DNA of 64,000 bases from Actinomadura violacea (GCF_017573465.1 NZ_JAGEPF010000023.1:124001-188000), one strand, 5' to 3'. Positions 1 to 9,055 are shown, counted from the first letter of the stretch. Notes: generated by a model not told the origin, from the letters alone. Numbers and translations: made by a program.

Positions 1-455
1 CGCATCAGGTGCTGCGGGACGAGCCTGGCCAGGTGCGTCGCGGCGCCGAGCGCGCCCCGGTCGACCTCGGGCAGCCCGAAGAAGGCGTCGTCGGACGCCA
101 CGACGATGTCGGCGTTGCCCGCCAGCCCGATCCCGCCGCCCAGGCAGAAGCCCTGCACCGCGGCGACGACCGGCACCTCGCAGTCGTAGACGGCGGCGAA
201 CGCCGCGAAGCACCCGCGGTTGGCCCCGACCAGCGCGGTGTGGCCGTCGGTCCGCTGCATCTCCTTGATGTCGACGCCCGCGTTGAAGCCCCGGCCCTCG
301 GCCCGGAGCACGACGGCGCCGACCTGCGGGTCGCGGCCGGCGGCGAGCACCGCGTCGGCCAGCTCGAACCAGCCCGCGACGGTCAGTGCGTTGACCGGCG
401 GCGCGTCCACGACGATCTCGGCGACCCCGTCCAGGGTCGTGGTGGAGACTCCCAT
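1..455 (-). CDS. echA20: Enoyl-CoA hydratase EchA20-like, 5' part (runs off window)
   Basis: About 151 N-terminal residues of a crotonase-fold enzyme are visible; the 3' end lies outside the window. The start is the ATG complementary to 453-455. The stretch LRAEGRGFNAGVDIKEMQR is the oxyanion-hole and substrate-loop signature of the mycobacterial EchA20 group, and FCLGGGIGL and GLPEV follow as in crotonases. Members of that group open the last steroid ring (CD-ring CoA intermediates) during cholesterol breakdown. The two divergent short-chain dehydrogenases downstream of the shared operator match the Rv3550/Rv3549c/Rv3548c arrangement of Mycobacterium tuberculosis as I remember it, which strengthens the call. 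Function is inferred from family and context. Confidence 0.85.
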   Translation of the reverse strand, partial: MGVSTTTLDGVAEIVVDAPPVNALTVAGWFELADAVLAAGRDPQVGAVVLRAEGRGFNAGVDIKEMQRTDGHTALVGANRGCFAAFAAVYDCEVPVVAAVQGFCLGGGIGLAGNADIVVASDDAFFGLPEVDRGALGAATHLARLVPQHLM

Positions 456-468
456 GCGCTACCTTTCC

Positions 469-482
469 ACCAAACATTTGTT
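469..482. promoter_or_regulatory. KstR2-like operator palindrome
   Basis: The 14-mer ACCAAACATTTGTT sits between the divergent echA20-like gene and the SDR pair. It fits the published KstR2 consensus AnCAAGnnCTTGnT except for a symmetric G-to-A and C-to-T pair that keeps the inner CAAA/TTTG palindrome. The position, between two CD-ring gene sets, is where KstR2 acts in mycobacteria. KstR2 itself is not in the window. Confidence 0.6.
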
Positions 483-519
483 AGAACAGACCGTAGCAGA
501 GGGGCTAGGAGGAGGCGGG

Positions 520-1287
520 ATGTCACTGACGCTGGACCTGGCCGGGAAGACCGTCGTGGTCACCGGGGGCGTGCGCGGGGTCGGTGCGGGGATCAGCCGC
601 GCCTTCCTGGAGGCGGGCGCCGACGTGATCGCGGTGGCCCGGCGCGAGCCGGACGCGCTGCCCGAGGCCGGCGGCCGCACGGCGGCGTTCGCCTCGCTCG
701 ACGTGCGGGACGCCGACGCCGTGGAGGCGTTCGCCGCCGGGCTCGACCGGGTCGACGTGCTGGTGAACAACGCGGGCGGCGCGCCGTTCCTGCCGGTCTC
801 CGACGGGCCGCTGCGCACGCACGTCAAGATCATCGAGTTGAACCTGACCGGGCCGCTGATCATGGCGCGGGCGCTGCGGCCGCTGATGCCGGACGGCTCC
901 TCGGTGATCAACATCGGCAGCGTCAGCGGGGTCCGGCCGTCGCCCGGCACCGCCGCCTACGGCGCAGCCAAGGCCGGGCTGCACAGCCTCACCCAGTCGC
1001 TCGCCGTCGAGTGGGCGCCGCAGGTGCGGGTCAACACGCTGGTCCTCGGCATGATCCGCACCGAGCTGGCGCACCTGCACTACGGCGACGAGGCGGGCGT
1101 CGAGTCGGTCGCCCGCACCGTCCCCATGGGCCGCCTCGGCGACCCCTACGAGGTCGGAGCCGCCTGCGTCTACCTCGCCTCCGGCCTGGCGTCCTACGTC
1201 ACCGGGTCGCAGATGCTGCTGCACGGCGGGGGAGAACGCCCCGCCTTCCTGGACGCCGCCACCGTCAACAAGGAGGAGTCGCGATGA
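520..1287 (+). CDS. Short-chain dehydrogenase (Rv3549c-like, steroid cluster)
   Basis: This 255-residue classical SDR has the cofactor motif TGGVRGVG near residue 15, NNAG near residue 87, a catalytic Ser in the IGSVSG segment and YGAAK. The ATG at 520 follows a strong AGGAGGAGG; upstream in-frame ATGs have no ribosome site. It overlaps the next gene by ATGA, so the two are probably translationally coupled. Context next to echA20 suggests oxidation of a hydroxyl on a CD-ring CoA intermediate. The substrate is not shown by the sequence. Confidence 0.85.
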   Translation: MSLTLDLAGKTVVVTGGVRGVGAGISRAFLEAGADVIAVARREPDALPEAGGRTAAFASLDVRDADAVEAFAAGLDRVDVLVNNAGGAPFLPVSDGPLRTHVKIIELNLTGPLIMARALRPLMPDGSSVINIGSVSGVRPSPGTAAYGAAKAGLHSLTQSLAVEWAPQVRVNTLVLGMIRTELAHLHYGDEAGVESVARTVPMGRLGDPYEVGAACVYLASGLASYVTGSQMLLHGGGERPAFLDAATVNKEESR

Positions 1288-2192
1288 TCTGCAAGGACCG
1301 TGTCGTCGCCGTCACCGGGGCCGGGCGCGGGCTCGGCCGCGCGCACGCGCTGGAGTTCGCCCGCCAGGGCGCCCTGGTCGTCGTCAACGACCTCGGCGTC
1401 GCCCGCGACGGCAGCGGAGACGCCTCCGGCGGCCCCGCCCAGGACGTCGTCAAGGAGATCGAGGCGCTCGGCGGGCGCGCCGTCGCCAACACCGACGACA
1501 TCGCCACCGACGCTGGCGCCGCCGCGCTCGTCGCCACCGCCGTCGACACCTTCGGCCGCCTCGACACCCTGGTGAACAACGCCGGGTTCCTGCGCGACCG
1601 GATGCTGATCAACCTGTCCGAGGACGAGTGGGACGCGGTGATGCGCGTCCACCTCAAGGGCCACTTCCTGCCGCTCAAGCACGCCGGGCAGTACTGGCGG
1701 GCCGAGAGCAAGGCGGGCCGCGCCGTGGACGCCCGCGTGATCAACACCTCGTCGGGCGCCGGGCTGCTCGGCAGCGTCGGCCAGGGCAACTACTCGGCCG
1801 CGAAGGCCGGCATCGTCGGGCTCACCCTCGTCGCGTCCGCCGAGCTCGGCCGGTACGGGGTGAACGTCAACGCGATCGCGCCCGCCGCCCGCACCCGGAT
1901 GACCGAGGAGGTCTTCGCGCAGACGATGGCCGCGCCCGCCGAAGGTGAGTTCGACGCGATGGCACCCGAGAACGTGTCGCCGCTGGTGGTGTGGCTCGGC
2001 TCCGCGCAGTCCAAGGACGTCACCGGCCGCGTCTTCGAGGCCGAGGGCGGCAAGATCTGCGTGATGGACGCCTTCCGGCACGGCCCCACGGCCGACAAGG
2101 GCGCCCGCTGGGACGCGGCCGAGGTCGGCGAGGTCGTCGCCGGCCTGCTCGCCAAGTCCCCGGCGCCCGAGCCGGTGTACGGCGCGGGCTGA
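1284..2192 (+). CDS. Short-chain dehydrogenase (Rv3548c-like, steroid cluster)
   Basis: This is a 302-residue SDR, longer than the usual 250. The N-terminal TGAGRGLG motif, VVNDLGV after beta-2, NNAG, an SSGAG serine and YSAAKAG are all present. The long acidic/serine insertion after beta-2 and the length resemble the SDRs related to the dehydrogenase part of peroxisomal multifunctional enzyme, and Rv3548c of M. tuberculosis. The start ATG overlaps the stop of the preceding SDR and has AGGAGGAG upstream. It is probably co-transcribed from the KstR2-like operator region and followed by a strong hairpin terminator. Confidence 0.85.
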   Translation: MICKDRVVAVTGAGRGLGRAHALEFARQGALVVVNDLGVARDGSGDASGGPAQDVVKEIEALGGRAVANTDDIATDAGAAALVATAVDTFGRLDTLVNNAGFLRDRMLINLSEDEWDAVMRVHLKGHFLPLKHAGQYWRAESKAGRAVDARVINTSSGAGLLGSVGQGNYSAAKAGIVGLTLVASAELGRYGVNVNAIAPAARTRMTEEVFAQTMAAPAEGEFDAMAPENVSPLVVWLGSAQSKDVTGRVFEAEGGKICVMDAFRHGPTADKGARWDAAEVGEVVAGLLAKSPAPEPVYGAG

Positions 2193-2210
2193 CCCGCCCC
2201 CGCCGCCCTC

Positions 2211-2244
2211 CCGGCCGCATCCGGCGCACGCCGGGTGCGGCCGG
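2211..2244 (+). terminator. Hairpin terminator after the SDR operon
   Basis: A 16-bp stem with one T-G pair and a two-base CA tip (arms 2211-2226 and 2229-2244) begins 18 bases after the stop codon. It has no U-run, as is common in actinobacteria. Confidence 0.6.
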
Positions 2245-2402
2245 TTCCGGTCGCGAACCTGGTGAAGCCGTCCTGACCTGCCACCATTCCGGATAACGGC
2301 GGGGACGGGGGATGGTCGTGTCACCGAACCGGATCGCGGCGAACACGCGTCGTAGTCGCCAGGGGACTTCCCCGGACGACGCGAAGGGCAGGGGGTGCCG
2401 CC

Positions 2403-3182
2403 ATGGCTCCTGAGGGACCGCCGCCAGGGGACGTGCCGCGCCGCGGCCCCGCCCACGAGATGACCGGCGCGTTCCTCGCCGGGCCCGGCGGACGCCCCCG
2501 GCCCGTGCCGGCGCCCGCCGTCGCGCCCGCGCGGCGGGGGCGGAGCGGACGCCGGGGCCGCATCGCCGCGGGGGCGGCGGCGGCCGTCGTGGCGGGCGCC
2601 CTCCTCGGCCTCGGCGCCGAGGCCGGAGGGGCGCCGTCCGTGCTGCACCCGGTCGGCCGGTTCCTCGACTTCTACTGCGGGGTCTTCGCGCTGGTCGCGC
2701 TGTCGCTGACGGTCATGATCGGGCTGCTGGCCACCGACCGCGCGATCCTCGCCTCCCGGCACCGGGTGCGGGCCCAGGCGGTGCACCGGGCCACCGCGTT
2801 CCTCGCCGTGGCGATGCTGGCCGTCCACATCGGCTCGCAGCTCGCCGAGCACCGGGTCGGGATCGCCCAGGCGGTCCTGCCGCTGCCCGGCCGGCACGCC
2901 GCCGACTACGACATCGGCGTGATCGCCTTCTACCTGCTGCTCCTCGCCGTGGCCGGCGGCATCGCGCGCGGCCGCTTCGCCGGCACCAGGCATCCGTGGG
3001 TCTGGCGGGCCACGCATCTCACCGCCTACGCGGCGTGGCCGCTCGGGATCTGGCACGGCCTGACCTCCGGCCGCGCCCCGGCCGTGTGGGTGACGGCGGG
3101 CTACCTGCTGTGCGTGGCCGGGGTCGTGCTCGCGCTCGCCGCCCGTCCCGTCCTGCGGCCCCGGGAGAGGAGGACGCCGTGA
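2403..3182 (+). CDS. Ferric-reductase-like membrane haem protein
   Basis: The 259-residue protein has a proline-rich cytoplasmic N terminus (about 45 residues) and then roughly five to six hydrophobic helices. Two helices carry histidine pairs 14 and 13 residues apart (HRATAFLAVAMLAVH and HLTAYAAWPLGIWH). That is the spacing for binding two stacked b-haems in ferric-reductase/NOX-type membrane domains. The ATG at 2403 is preceded by AGGGGGTG. It overlaps the NuoF-like gene by GTGA, so the two probably form one electron-transfer unit, with the soluble partner feeding electrons into the membrane haems. The acceptor is unknown. Confidence 0.75.
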   Translation: MAPEGPPPGDVPRRGPAHEMTGAFLAGPGGRPRPVPAPAVAPARRGRSGRRGRIAAGAAAAVVAGALLGLGAEAGGAPSVLHPVGRFLDFYCGVFALVALSLTVMIGLLATDRAILASRHRVRAQAVHRATAFLAVAMLAVHIGSQLAEHRVGIAQAVLPLPGRHAADYDIGVIAFYLLLLAVAGGIARGRFAGTRHPWVWRATHLTAYAAWPLGIWHGLTSGRAPAVWVTAGYLLCVAGVVLALAARPVLRPRERRTP

Positions 3183-4663
3183 GCGCGCTCGCCGTCCGGC
3201 ACGTCGGCCCGCCGCGCCTCACCAAGGGGCTCGCGGACGGCGGACGCCTCGACTGGGACGCCCATCGAGCCCTCCATCCCCATCCGCGCCCTCTCACCGC
3301 CGACCAACTCGTCGCGCTGTGCGAGGAGGGGCGGCTGCACGGGCGCGGCGGCGCCGCCTTCCCGTTCGCGCGCAAGGTGCAGGCGACCGCCGACAGCGCC
3401 GTCCGGCGCGGCAAGCGGACGATCGTGGTGGTCAACGGCACCGAGGGCGAGCCCGGCAGCGCCAAGGACAAGGCGCTGCTGCGCGGCGCGCCGCACCTGA
3501 TCCTGGACGGCGCCGCGCTCGCCGCGACCGCGCTCGGCTCGCTGGAGATCATCGTCGCCGTGACCGACGGGCAGGCCGCGAGCTCGGTGCGGGACGCGAT
3601 CGCCGAGCGCGACCTCGGCGGCCGGGCCCGCGTCGCGCTGCTGCCCGAGCGGTTCGTCACCGGCGAGAGCGGCGCGCTGGTGCGCGGCATCAACGGCAAG
3701 CGCCCGATCCCGCCCGGCCGCAAGGGACGCGCCTCGACCCGCGGGGTGGACGGCCTGCCCACGCTGCTGTCCAACGCCGAGACCTACGCCCAGCTGGCCG
3801 TGCTCGCCGGGCTCGGCCCCGCCGAATACCGCAGGATCGGGACGCCCGACGAGCCGGGCACGGTGCTGCTGACCGTGACCGGCTCGGCCCGCTTCCCCGC
3901 CGTGGTGGAGACGCCGGCCGGGGCGCCGCTCGGCCATCTGCTCGACCTGTGCGGCGCGCGGGCGGGCGAGGGAGTGCTGGTCGGCGGGTACCACGGCGCC
4001 TGGCTGAAGGGCGAGGTCGCGAGCCGGACCGTGGTGTCGCGCGCCGGGCTCGCCGCGGCGGGCGGCGCGCTCGGCGCCGGGATCGTCATGCCGGTCGGCC
4101 GCGGCACCTGCCCGCTCGGCGAGTGCGCGCGCGTCGCCGGTTACCTGGCCGCCGAGTCGGCCGGGCAGTGCGGGCCGTGCCGGCTCGGGCTGCCCGACAT
4201 CGCCGGCGCGCTCGCCGACATCGCCGCCGGGCGGGGCGTCGCGGCCGCCTGCGAGGCCGTCCGCCGCGCCGTCGGGATGGCCGCCGGGCGCGGCGCGTGC
4301 GCCCACCCCGACGGCACCGCCCGGTTCGTGCTGTCCGCGCTGGAGGTCTTCGCGGACGACGTGGCCCGGCACGCCTCGGGCGGCGGCTGCGGGCGGCCCG
4401 TCCTCGGGGTGCTGCCCGCCGAGGCGGAGGCGGCCGAGCTGCGGCTGGAGGTGGACTGGAGCCGCTGCGACGGCCACGGCCTGTGCGCCGACGTGCTGCG
4501 CGGCACCGTCCGGATGGACGAGTACAACTACCCGGTGATCCCCACCGACCCCATCCCGGTGCGGCTGGAGGCCGACGCGCGGCGCGCCGTCGCGATCTGC
4601 CCCGGCCTCGCCCTGCGCCTCGTCCCGCGCACGCCCCACGAGAAGGCCGGCCGGGCCTCCTAG
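3179..4663 (+). CDS. NuoF-like NADH:flavin/Fe-S oxidoreductase with C-terminal ferredoxin
   Basis: The 494-residue protein resembles the 51-kDa NADH dehydrogenase subunit. GRGGAAFPFARK is the FMN/NADH loop, VNGTEGEPGSAKDK matches the next conserved strip, an SLBB-like segment follows, and ESAGQCGPCRLG with CAHPDG forms the N3-type cluster site. In NuoF this motif is ESCGxCxPC; here the first Cys is Ala328, leaving C331, C334 and C374. The C terminus adds a small ferredoxin domain (CDGHGLC near residue 430, CPG near 475). The start is GTG 3179, overlapping the membrane gene. The predicted role is to pass NADH electrons to the haem membrane protein; the missing ligand makes the cluster type uncertain. 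Confidence 0.75.
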   Translation: MSALAVRHVGPPRLTKGLADGGRLDWDAHRALHPHPRPLTADQLVALCEEGRLHGRGGAAFPFARKVQATADSAVRRGKRTIVVVNGTEGEPGSAKDKALLRGAPHLILDGAALAATALGSLEIIVAVTDGQAASSVRDAIAERDLGGRARVALLPERFVTGESGALVRGINGKRPIPPGRKGRASTRGVDGLPTLLSNAETYAQLAVLAGLGPAEYRRIGTPDEPGTVLLTVTGSARFPAVVETPAGAPLGHLLDLCGARAGEGVLVGGYHGAWLKGEVASRTVVSRAGLAAAGGALGAGIVMPVGRGTCPLGECARVAGYLAAESAGQCGPCRLGLPDIAGALADIAAGRGVAAACEAVRRAVGMAAGRGACAHPDGTARFVLSALEVFADDVARHASGGGCGRPVLGVLPAEAEAAELRLEVDWSRCDGHGLCADVLRGTVRMDEYNYPVIPTDPIPVRLEADARRAVAICPGLALRLVPRTPHEKAGRAS

Positions 4664-4838
4664 CGGCAAGGCGGGCCGGCCTCCTCGCGGCGCAGGAATG
4701 CCGGGCGGGGCGGCGGGTGTTGTAACCGGCGCGCCCGACGGAAAATGGATCGCCCGGCGCGGGCGGATCCGGCTACGGTGCGAAGGTTTGAGGGTGAGCG
4801 GGACCTGCCGGCCTGGAACCCTATCCTTGTCGACGGTT

Positions 4839-7800
4839 ATGAGGACGCCTGTGAGATCGCCGCTCGCCGACCTGCGTGCGCGCCTGCCCGAGCTGATGCT
4901 GCGCGACCAGCACCGGCTCCGCCGCCGTATCGACGGCGGCCAGAAGATGCGGGACGCGGCGCGGCGCGCGAAGGTCGCCGAGGAGATCGCCGCCGAACTC
5001 GAGGCCGCCGAGCGGCGGGTCGAGCGGCGGCGCCTCGCCGTGCCCGCGATCACCTATCCGGCCGAGCTGCCGGTCGCGCAGAAGAAGGACGACATCCTCG
5101 CCGCGGTCCGCGACCACCAGGTCGTGATCGTCGCGGGCGAGACCGGGTCCGGCAAGACCACCCAGATCCCGAAGATCTGCCTGGAGCTCGGCCGCGGCGT
5201 CCTCGGCTCGATCGGGCACACCCAGCCTCGCCGCCTCGCCGCCCGCACCGTCGCCGACCGGATCGCCGAGGAGCTCGGCACCGAGCTCGGCGACACCGTC
5301 GGCTACAAGGTCCGCTTCACCGACCGGTCCAGCGACGACACGCTCGTCAAGCTGATGACCGACGGCATCCTGCTCGCCGAGATCCAGACCGACCGGCTGC
5401 TGCGCCAGTACGACACGCTGATCATCGACGAGGCGCACGAGCGCAGCCTCAACATCGACTTCCTGCTCGGCTACGTCAAGGAGATCCTGCCGCGGCGTCC
5501 CGACCTCAAGGTGATCATCACCTCGGCGACGATCGACCCCGAGCGGTTCTCCCGGCACTTCGGCGACGCCCCGATCGTCGAGGTGTCCGGCCGGACGTAC
5601 CCGGTGGAGGTCCGGTACCGGCCCGTCACCGATCCCGACGACCCGTCCGCCGACCCCGACCGCGACCAGATCCAGGCGATCATCGAGGCGGTCGACGAGC
5701 TGGGCCGCGAGGCGCCCGGCGACGTGCTCGTCTTCCTCAGCGGCGAGCGCGAGATCCGCGACACCGCCGACGCGCTGACCAAGCACTTCACTCGGCAGAA
5801 GGGCAGTACCGAGGTGCTGCCGCTGTACGCGCGGCTGTCGGCCGCCGAGCAGCACCGGGTGTTCCAGGCGCACCGCGGGCGGCGCGTCGTCCTCGCGACG
5901 AACGTCGCCGAGACCTCGCTGACCGTCCCCGGCATCAAGTACGTCGTCGACCCCGGCACCGCCCGCATCTCCCGCTACAGCCACCGGCTGAAGGTGCAGC
6001 GGCTCCCGATCGAGCCGGTCTCGCAGGCGTCGGCGAACCAGCGCAAGGGGCGCTGCGGCCGCGTGTCCGAGGGCGTGTGCATCCGGCTGTACTCCGAGGA
6101 GGACTTCGAGTCCCGCCCCGAGTTCACCGACCCGGAGATCCTGCGCACCAACCTCGCGTCGGTCATCCTGCAGATGACCGCGCTCGGCCTCGGCGACATC
6201 GCCGCGTTCCCGTTCGTCGAGCCGCCGGACCGCCGCAACGTCAAGGCGGGCGTCGACCTGCTGCACGAACTCGGCGCCGTCGACCCGGCCGAGAAGGACC
6301 CGCGCAAGCGCCTCACCCCGCTCGGCCGCCGGCTCGCGCAGCTGCCCGTCGACCCGCGGCTCGCCCGCATGGTGCTGGAGGCCGACCGCAACGGCTGCGT
6401 CCGGGAGGTGCTGGTCATCGCCGCCGCGCTGTCGATCCAGGACCCGCGCGAGCGGCCCGCCGAGGCCCAGCAGGCCGCCGACGACCGGCACCGCCGGTTC
6501 GCCGACCCCACCTCGGACTTCCTCGCCTACCTGAACCTGTGGAACTACCTGCGCGAGCAGCAGAACGAACTGTCGGGCAGCGCGTTCCGCCGGATGTGCA
6601 AGAACGAGTTCCTGCACTTCCTGCGCATCCGCGAGTGGCAGGACCTGCACGGCCAGCTCAAGCAGGTCGCCAAGTCCCTCGGCGTCACCCTCAACACCGC
6701 CGACGCGCCGCCCGACCGGATCCACGTCTCCCTGCTCGCCGGCCTGCTCTCCCACATCGGTCTCGTCGACACCGACAAGAAGGAGAAGGACAGGCCGCGC
6801 CGCGGCCAGGAGTACCTGGGCGCGCGCGGCGCGAAGTTCGCCGTGTTCCCCGGGTCGGCGCTGTTCAAGAAGCCGCCGCGCTGGGTGATGTCGGCCGAGC
6901 TGGTCGAGACGTCCCGGCTCTGGGGACGCATCAACGCCAAGATCGAGCCGGACTGGATCGAGCCGCTGGCCGGGCACCTCGTCAAGCGCAACTACAGCGA
7001 GCCGCACTGGTCCAAGAAGCAGGCCGCCGTCATGGCGCACGAGAAGGTCACCCTCTACGGGGTCCCGATCGTCGCCGACCGGCGCGTCAACTACGGCTCC
7101 ATCGACCCGGCGCTGTCGCGCGAGCTGTTCATCCGGCACGCGCTCGTCGAGGGCGACTGGGAGACCCACCACGAGTTCTTCCACGACAACCGCGCCCTGC
7201 TCGACGAGGTCGAGGAGCTGGAGCACCGCGCCCGCCGCCGCGACATCCTCGTCGACGACGAGACGCTCTTCGACTTCTACGACGAGCGGATCCCCGAGGA
7301 CGTCGTCTCCGGGCGGCACTTCGACGCGTGGTGGAAGAAGGCGCGGCGCTCGCACCCCGACCTGCTCGGGTTCGAGAAGTCGATGCTCATCAACGCGACC
7401 GCGGGCGGCGTCAGCGAGGCCGACTACCCCGACTCGTGGAAGCAGGGGCCGCTGCGGCTGCGCCTGACCTACCAGTTCGAGCCGGGCACCGACGCCGACG
7501 GCGTCACCGTGCACGTCCCCGTCCAGGTCCTCAACCAGGTCCGCCCGGACGGGTTCGAGTGGCAGGTCCCCGGCCTGCGCACCGAGCTGGTCACCGAGCT
7601 GATCCGGTCGCTGCCGAAGCAGCTGCGCGTCAACTTCGTCCCGGCGCCCGACTACGCCCGCAAGGTCCTCGACCGCGTGGCGCCGCGCACCGAGCCGCTG
7701 CTCGACGCGCTGGAACGCGAGCTGACCGCGATGACGGGCGTCCCGGTCGCGCGGGAGGCGTGGGACGCCGCGCGGCTGCCCGCGCACCTGCGGATCACGT

Positions 7801-8777
7801 TCCGGGTCGTCGACGACCGCAAGCGCACCCTCGGCGAGGGCACCGACCTCGACGAGCTGAAACGCGCGCTCGCGGGCAAGGTCCGCGGCACGCTTTCGAA
7901 GGCCGCGTCCAACGTGGAGCGCTCCGGCCTCACCGAGTGGACGATCGGCGAGCTGCCCCGCACCTACGAGCGCAAGCAGGCCGGCTACGACGTCAAGGCG
8001 TACCCGGCGCTGACCGACGAGGGCGCGAGCGTCGCCGTCCGCATGTACGAGACGGAGGCCGAGCAGCGCCGCGCCATGTGGCTCGGCACCCGCCGGCTCA
8101 TCCTGCTGAACGCGCCGTCCCCGGTGAAGCTCATCCAGGGCCGCCTGACCAACAAGGGCAAGCTCGCGCTCAGCCACAGCCCGCACGGGTCGGTCGCCGC
8201 GCTGTTCGACGACTGCGTCACCGCCGCCGCCGACCGGCTCATCGCCGAGGCCGGCGGGCCCGCCTGGGACGAGGCCGGGTTCCGCGCGCTGTACGACCGG
8301 GTCCGCGCCGACCTGCACGACGCCACCGCGCAGATCGTCGGGCTGGTCGAGCGGATCCTCGCCGAGTCCCACGAGCTGGACCGGCGGCTGCGCGGCACGG
8401 CCAGCCTCACGCTCGTGCCCGCGCTGACCGGCATCCGCGGGCACCTGGCGAAGCTGATCCATCCCGGGTTCGTCACCGAGACGGGCTGGGCGCGGCTGCC
8501 CGACCTGCCCCGCTACCTGCGCGCGCTGCAGATCCGGCTGGACAAGCTGCCCGAGAACCCGGGCCGCGACCGGATGCTCGCGCACCAGGTCGAGGTGCTG
8601 GAGCAGGAGTACGAGCAGGCGCTCCGCCGGCTGCACCCGTCGCGCCGCGACGAGGAGCCCGCCCGGCAGATCCGCTGGATGCTGGAGGAGTGGCGGGTCA
8701 GCCTCTTCGCCCAGCAGCTCGGAACCCGCTTCCCCGTGTCGGACAAGCGCATCCGCAAGGCCATGGCCCAGCTGTAG
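4839..8777 (+). CDS. hrpA: ATP-dependent RNA helicase HrpA (DEAH box)
   Basis: The 1312-residue protein has the full length of the family. It carries Walker A GETGSGKTTQ, motif Ia TQPRRLAARTVA, DEAH in IIDEAHERS, SATI for motif III and the QRKGRCGR motif VI. HA2 and OB-fold regions follow, then the long C-terminal domain typical of HrpA. The DEAH/RHA family unwinds structured RNA; bacterial HrpA is linked to mRNA processing and ribosome rescue. The ATG at 4839 has no Shine-Dalgarno site but follows a TATCCT by about 11 bases, so a leaderless transcript is possible; a GTG at 4851 is an alternative. Confidence 0.95.
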   Translation: MRTPVRSPLADLRARLPELMLRDQHRLRRRIDGGQKMRDAARRAKVAEEIAAELEAAERRVERRRLAVPAITYPAELPVAQKKDDILAAVRDHQVVIVAGETGSGKTTQIPKICLELGRGVLGSIGHTQPRRLAARTVADRIAEELGTELGDTVGYKVRFTDRSSDDTLVKLMTDGILLAEIQTDRLLRQYDTLIIDEAHERSLNIDFLLGYVKEILPRRPDLKVIITSATIDPERFSRHFGDAPIVEVSGRTYPVEVRYRPVTDPDDPSADPDRDQIQAIIEAVDELGREAPGDVLVFLSGEREIRDTADALTKHFTRQKGSTEVLPLYARLSAAEQHRVFQAHRGRRVVLATNVAETSLTVPGIKYVVDPGTARISRYSHRLKVQRLPIEPVSQASANQRKGRCGRVSEGVCIRLYSEEDFESRPEFTDPEILRTNLASVILQMTALGLGDIAAFPFVEPPDRRNVKAGVDLLHELGAVDPAEKDPRKRLTPLGRRLAQLPVDPRLARMVLEADRNGCVREVLVIAAALSIQDPRERPAEAQQAADDRHRRFADPTSDFLAYLNLWNYLREQQNELSGSAFRRMCKNEFLHFLRIREWQDLHGQLKQVAKSLGVTLNTADAPPDRIHVSLLAGLLSHIGLVDTDKKEKDRPRRGQEYLGARGAKFAVFPGSALFKKPPRWVMSAELVETSRLWGRINAKIEPDWIEPLAGHLVKRNYSEPHWSKKQAAVMAHEKVTLYGVPIVADRRVNYGSIDPALSRELFIRHALVEGDWETHHEFFHDNRALLDEVEELEHRARRRDILVDDETLFDFYDERIPEDVVSGRHFDAWWKKARRSHPDLLGFEKSMLINATAGGVSEADYPDSWKQGPLRLRLTYQFEPGTDADGVTVHVPVQVLNQVRPDGFEWQVPGLRTELVTELIRSLPKQLRVNFVPAPDYARKVLDRVAPRTEPLLDALERELTAMTGVPVAREAWDAARLPAHLRITFRVVDDRKRTLGEGTDLDELKRALAGKVRGTLSKAASNVERSGLTEWTIGELPRTYERKQAGYDVKAYPALTDEGASVAVRMYETEAEQRRAMWLGTRRLILLNAPSPVKLIQGRLTNKGKLALSHSPHGSVAALFDDCVTAAADRLIAEAGGPAWDEAGFRALYDRVRADLHDATAQIVGLVERILAESHELDRRLRGTASLTLVPALTGIRGHLAKLIHPGFVTETGWARLPDLPRYLRALQIRLDKLPENPGRDRMLAHQVEVLEQEYEQALRRLHPSRRDEEPARQIRWMLEEWRVSLFAQQLGTRFPVSDKRIRKAMAQL

Positions 8778-8778
8778 C

Positions 8779-9000
8779 TCAGGCGGGGTCGCGCGCGAAC
8801 ATCTCCAGATGCGCGCACTGCCGGCACCGCCACGCCTCGATCTGCCGGCGGGGCCGGCCCATGCGCTTCGCGCCGCCGAACAGGCCCAGCTCGAGCGCGC
8901 CCTCGATCCAGCGCGCGTACCCCTGGCTGGCCTGCCCGGCGTCCTCGATGAAGCCGGCCTCGAAGTCGCCGCCCCCGCACTGCGTGCACGTCATCTCCAC
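8779..9000 (-). CDS. Small zinc-ribbon-like protein
   Basis: The 73-residue protein has two CxxC knuckles, CTQCGG near the N terminus and CRQCAH near the C terminus, separated by about 50 residues that include IEGALELGLFGG. This is a treble-clef or ribbon-type zinc site, but I do not recognise the family. It converges on hrpA with one base between the stops and is divergent from the peptidase gene, with 55 bases to share a promoter region. Confidence 0.7.
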   Translation of the reverse strand: MEMTCTQCGGGDFEAGFIEDAGQASQGYARWIEGALELGLFGGAKRMGRPRRQIEAWRCRQCAHLEMFARDPA

Positions 9001-9055
9001 CCGCGCGATGCTAGCGCGGTGCGAACATGATCAATTGTCGGATATGACTGGGGGC

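Noticed and set aside
9..2192. A single 727-codon frame across the steroid genes
   Set aside because: Its first 420 codons read through the antisense of echA20 and the wrong frame of the first SDR. Only the part from 1284 is a protein.
4821..8636. 1271-codon open frame antisense to hrpA
   Set aside because: It is the complement of a clear DEAH helicase, lacks any motif, and is typical of antisense frames in very GC-rich coding DNA.
8771..8800. TAGCTCAGGCGGGG resembling a tRNA D-arm
   Set aside because: No acceptor stem, anticodon arm or T-loop can be drawn around it; it is the junction of two gene ends.
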